In this document: positions 14,894-16,276 of the stretch, piece after piece | Position numbering within the stretch: position 1 is the stretch's first letter | Layout of the letters: every line of letters starts with the position of its first letter | Source of the DNA: CAYQIM01 sp964417555 | GTDB lineage: Bacteria > Pseudomonadota > Gammaproteobacteria > Diplorickettsiales > Diplorickettsiaceae | Length of the DNA: 16,276 nt | Reading direction: 5' to 3' | Assembly: GCA_964417555.1 (NCBI GenBank) | Contig: CAYQIM010000023.1 | Coordinates: 1-16,276, forward strand | Translations under genes and position numbers: made by a program | Notes under the pieces: model-generated | What the model saw: the letters and a program-made list of their open reading frames with translations, nothing else | Database searches by the model: none | What the model was told of the DNA's origin: nothing

Positions 14894-16233
14894 TGAATTA
14901 TTATTCTCCCGAAGCAGAACAAGCAGTGCTAGGTGGGCTATTACGCGATAATACCACTTGGCCAATCATACAAGAACAATTAACCTTTAAAGACTTTTAT
15001 CGAAGAGAGCATCAAGTTCTCTTCGATCTAATTTCCAAAAAGCTACAACAAGGTGAATGTGTTGATTCGTTAAGTCTTAGCAATGAAGTTAAAGCCATGC
15101 CTGAATTAAAAGAAATTAATGGCGAAATCTATGTTCTAGAGTTATTGAACCAAACCTATAGTACCTCCAACATTGCTTCCCATGCCGCTATTGTTAAAAG
15201 TCACTCACAACGTAGAAAGTTTAAGGAGATATTGGATTATCTTGATAAGCATGCAAATGAAGGTGACATAAAAACCTTAGTGCAGCAAGCTTATCAAGAA
15301 TTGGAACAATTAAGCTGTACACCATTGCCAACACATCATGGCATTTTATACCAAAAGTTTTTAGATATTCAGCCTCAATCGATTGATTGGCTCTGGCCAA
15401 ATCAAATTGCGCGCGGCAAAGTATCTATTATTGCTGGCAATCCTGGTCTAGGGAAATCACAGCTCACAGCGTATATGGCAGCCGTTGTTTCTAGTGGGGG
15501 TGTTTGGCCAGTTGAACAAACAAAATGTAATCCTGGCGGTGTTATCTTTCTTTCTGCTGAAGATGACCCAGCTGATACCATTCGACCTCATTTAGAAGCC
15601 GTTGATGCCGATTTAAGTAAAGTTTATATCATCAAACTGGTTGAAAATAAAAAACAAGGAAAAGAAAGCAAGCGTTGTTTCAATCTCAAAACCGACTTAC
15701 CTAATCTGGAGAAGCTTTTAGAAGAACTCTCTGATATCGCCTTAATTGTGATTGATCCTATCACTGCGTATTTAGGCCAAACTGACAGTTATAACAATGC
15801 TGAAGTTAGAGGGTTACTTACCCCCTTAAGTGAACTAGCGACTAAGTATAACGTGGCGATTGTAGCTGTTTCTCATCTTAATAAGAATTCAAGTCAAGAA
15901 CCATTATTACGCGTAGCCGGTAGTTTAGCCTTTGTCGCTGCCGCACGTTCAGCTTTTGTTGTAGCGTATGATCCCAATGATAAAAAGCGTCGTTTTCTAT
16001 TACCCACCAAAAATAATATTTCAGAAGACAAAAATGGCTTTGCTTTTTCTATTCAATCGTATCGGCTAGAAAATAGCCAGATACCAACATCCAAAGTTGT
16101 TTGGGAAACAGAAATGGTCAATGAAGATGTACTCAATCTTATGAAAACATCAGATGATCCAGAAGAACGAAGTGCTTTACAAGCGAGTCGCTATGCTCAT
16201 GAAAAATTTTGGCCATCGTGTCCCCAAAATTAA
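14893..16233 (+). CDS. DnaB N-domain fused to RepA-type hexameric replicative ATPase, 3' end altered
   Basis: Probable replicative helicase of the element. Residues 3-110 (YSPEAEQAVLGGLLRDNTTW and on) match the DnaB N-terminal domain, which contacts primase. Residues about 150-415 match the RecA-like ATPase of the RepA helicases: Walker A GNPGLGKS (182-189), Walker B LIVIDP (284-289, D288), and a conserved SHLNK (327-331). True DnaB has a different ATPase half, so this is a chimaera of families. The ATG overlaps the previous stop. The natural protein should continue after EERSAL (a conserved place), but from codon 430 the reading frame lies in the 96-bp end repeat. The last 17 residues (QASRYAHEKFWPSCPQN) are thus foreign. 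The core motifs are intact. Confidence 0.85.
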   Translation: MNYYSPEAEQAVLGGLLRDNTTWPIIQEQLTFKDFYRREHQVLFDLISKKLQQGECVDSLSLSNEVKAMPELKEINGEIYVLELLNQTYSTSNIASHAAIVKSHSQRRKFKEILDYLDKHANEGDIKTLVQQAYQELEQLSCTPLPTHHGILYQKFLDIQPQSIDWLWPNQIARGKVSIIAGNPGLGKSQLTAYMAAVVSSGGVWPVEQTKCNPGGVIFLSAEDDPADTIRPHLEAVDADLSKVYIIKLVENKKQGKESKRCFNLKTDLPNLEKLLEELSDIALIVIDPITAYLGQTDSYNNAEVRGLLTPLSELATKYNVAIVAVSHLNKNSSQEPLLRVAGSLAFVAAARSAFVVAYDPNDKKRRFLLPTKNNISEDKNGFAFSIQSYRLENSQIPTSKVVWETEMVNEDVLNLMKTSDDPEERSALQASRYAHEKFWPSCPQN

Positions 16234-16274
16234 TTCGCATCACGCGACTGAAATTAGGCCGCGATTCGTCCTGC
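16179..16274. repeat. Right arm of the 96-bp perfect inverted repeat
   Basis: Exact reverse complement of 5-100. It starts in the third base of codon 429 of the replication ATPase and supplies that gene's new stop at 16231-16233. Beyond the repeat only two bases remain, and they differ from the left copy. Confidence 0.9.
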
Positions 16275-16276
16275 AT

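Larger units (their letters stand above)
12116..16178. mobile_element. Integrated element at tRNA-Phe, prophage-like or phage-satellite-like, right end missing
   Basis: Contents in order: repeated short motifs, integrase and AlpA/Xis-like regulator (minus strand), a divergent control region with two palindromes, then the plus-strand genes for a HTH/ParB-like protein, a phage replisome-organiser-like protein and a DnaB-N/RepA-type ATPase. The plus-strand genes look richer in A and T than the chromosomal genes to the left. The layout of integrase, AlpA and replication genes at a tRNA is known from P4-like and PICI-like satellites and from prophages. No structural or packaging gene is seen. The element runs into the right-hand repeat at 16179. 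Confidence 0.75.

Noticed and set aside
1..16276. CRISPR array
   Set aside because: No series of evenly spaced direct repeats is seen; the repeats present are palindromes, one short tandem pair and the end repeats.
16170..16276. Overlap showing that the window is a circular molecule
   Set aside because: The end sequences match only in inverted orientation, so they cannot join as a simple circle.

Overview
The window is A+T-rich DNA that looks chromosomal and comes from a gammaproteobacterium. The best clue to its origin is an icmT-icmS pair. These are parts of the Dot/Icm type IVB secretion system, which is typical of the Legionellales (Legionella, Coxiella, Rickettsiella and relatives). Short palindromic intergenic repeats, a frameshifted ampE and a probable insertion-sequence end at each edge fit a host-associated, intracellular member of that order. 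I infer the order, not the genus.

Layout. (1) Positions 1-100 are one arm of a perfect 96-bp inverted repeat; the other arm is at 16179-16274. (2) Positions 154-5833, read on the minus strand, hold the pyruvate dehydrogenase operon aceE-aceF-lpdA. It ends in a clear hairpin terminator, and a MITE-like palindromic element lies between aceF and lpdA. (3) Positions 5927-11078, also minus strand, hold ampE (broken by a one-base frameshift), a Kef-type cation/proton antiporter without its regulatory domain, and putA, the bifunctional proline-to-glutamate enzyme. putA and the antiporter gene are only 3 bases apart. (4) icmS and icmT (11181-11789, minus) sit between putA and a tRNA-Phe gene (12040-12115, plus).

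(5) From the 3' end of tRNA-Phe to the right edge lies an integrated mobile element. A tyrosine integrase and an overlapping AlpA/Xis-like regulator are on the minus strand. Facing them on the plus strand is a replication module: a YdaS-like HTH/ParB-like fusion, a phage replisome-organiser-like protein, and a DnaB-N/RepA-type hexameric ATPase. Two palindromes in the divergent promoter region are candidate operators. The ATPase gene loses its natural C-terminus where the 96-bp repeat begins, so the element is interrupted there or the sequence was assembled into a repeat.

How the genes work together. Proline is oxidised to glutamate by PutA, and pyruvate is converted to acetyl-CoA by AceE-AceF-Lpd, so both routes feed the TCA cycle from amino acids and pyruvate. 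IcmS and IcmT serve effector delivery. The island looks like a prophage remnant or a phage-satellite-type (PICI-like) element with integration and replication genes; no structural genes are visible in this window. The most interesting parts are this replication module and the repeat that caps both ends.
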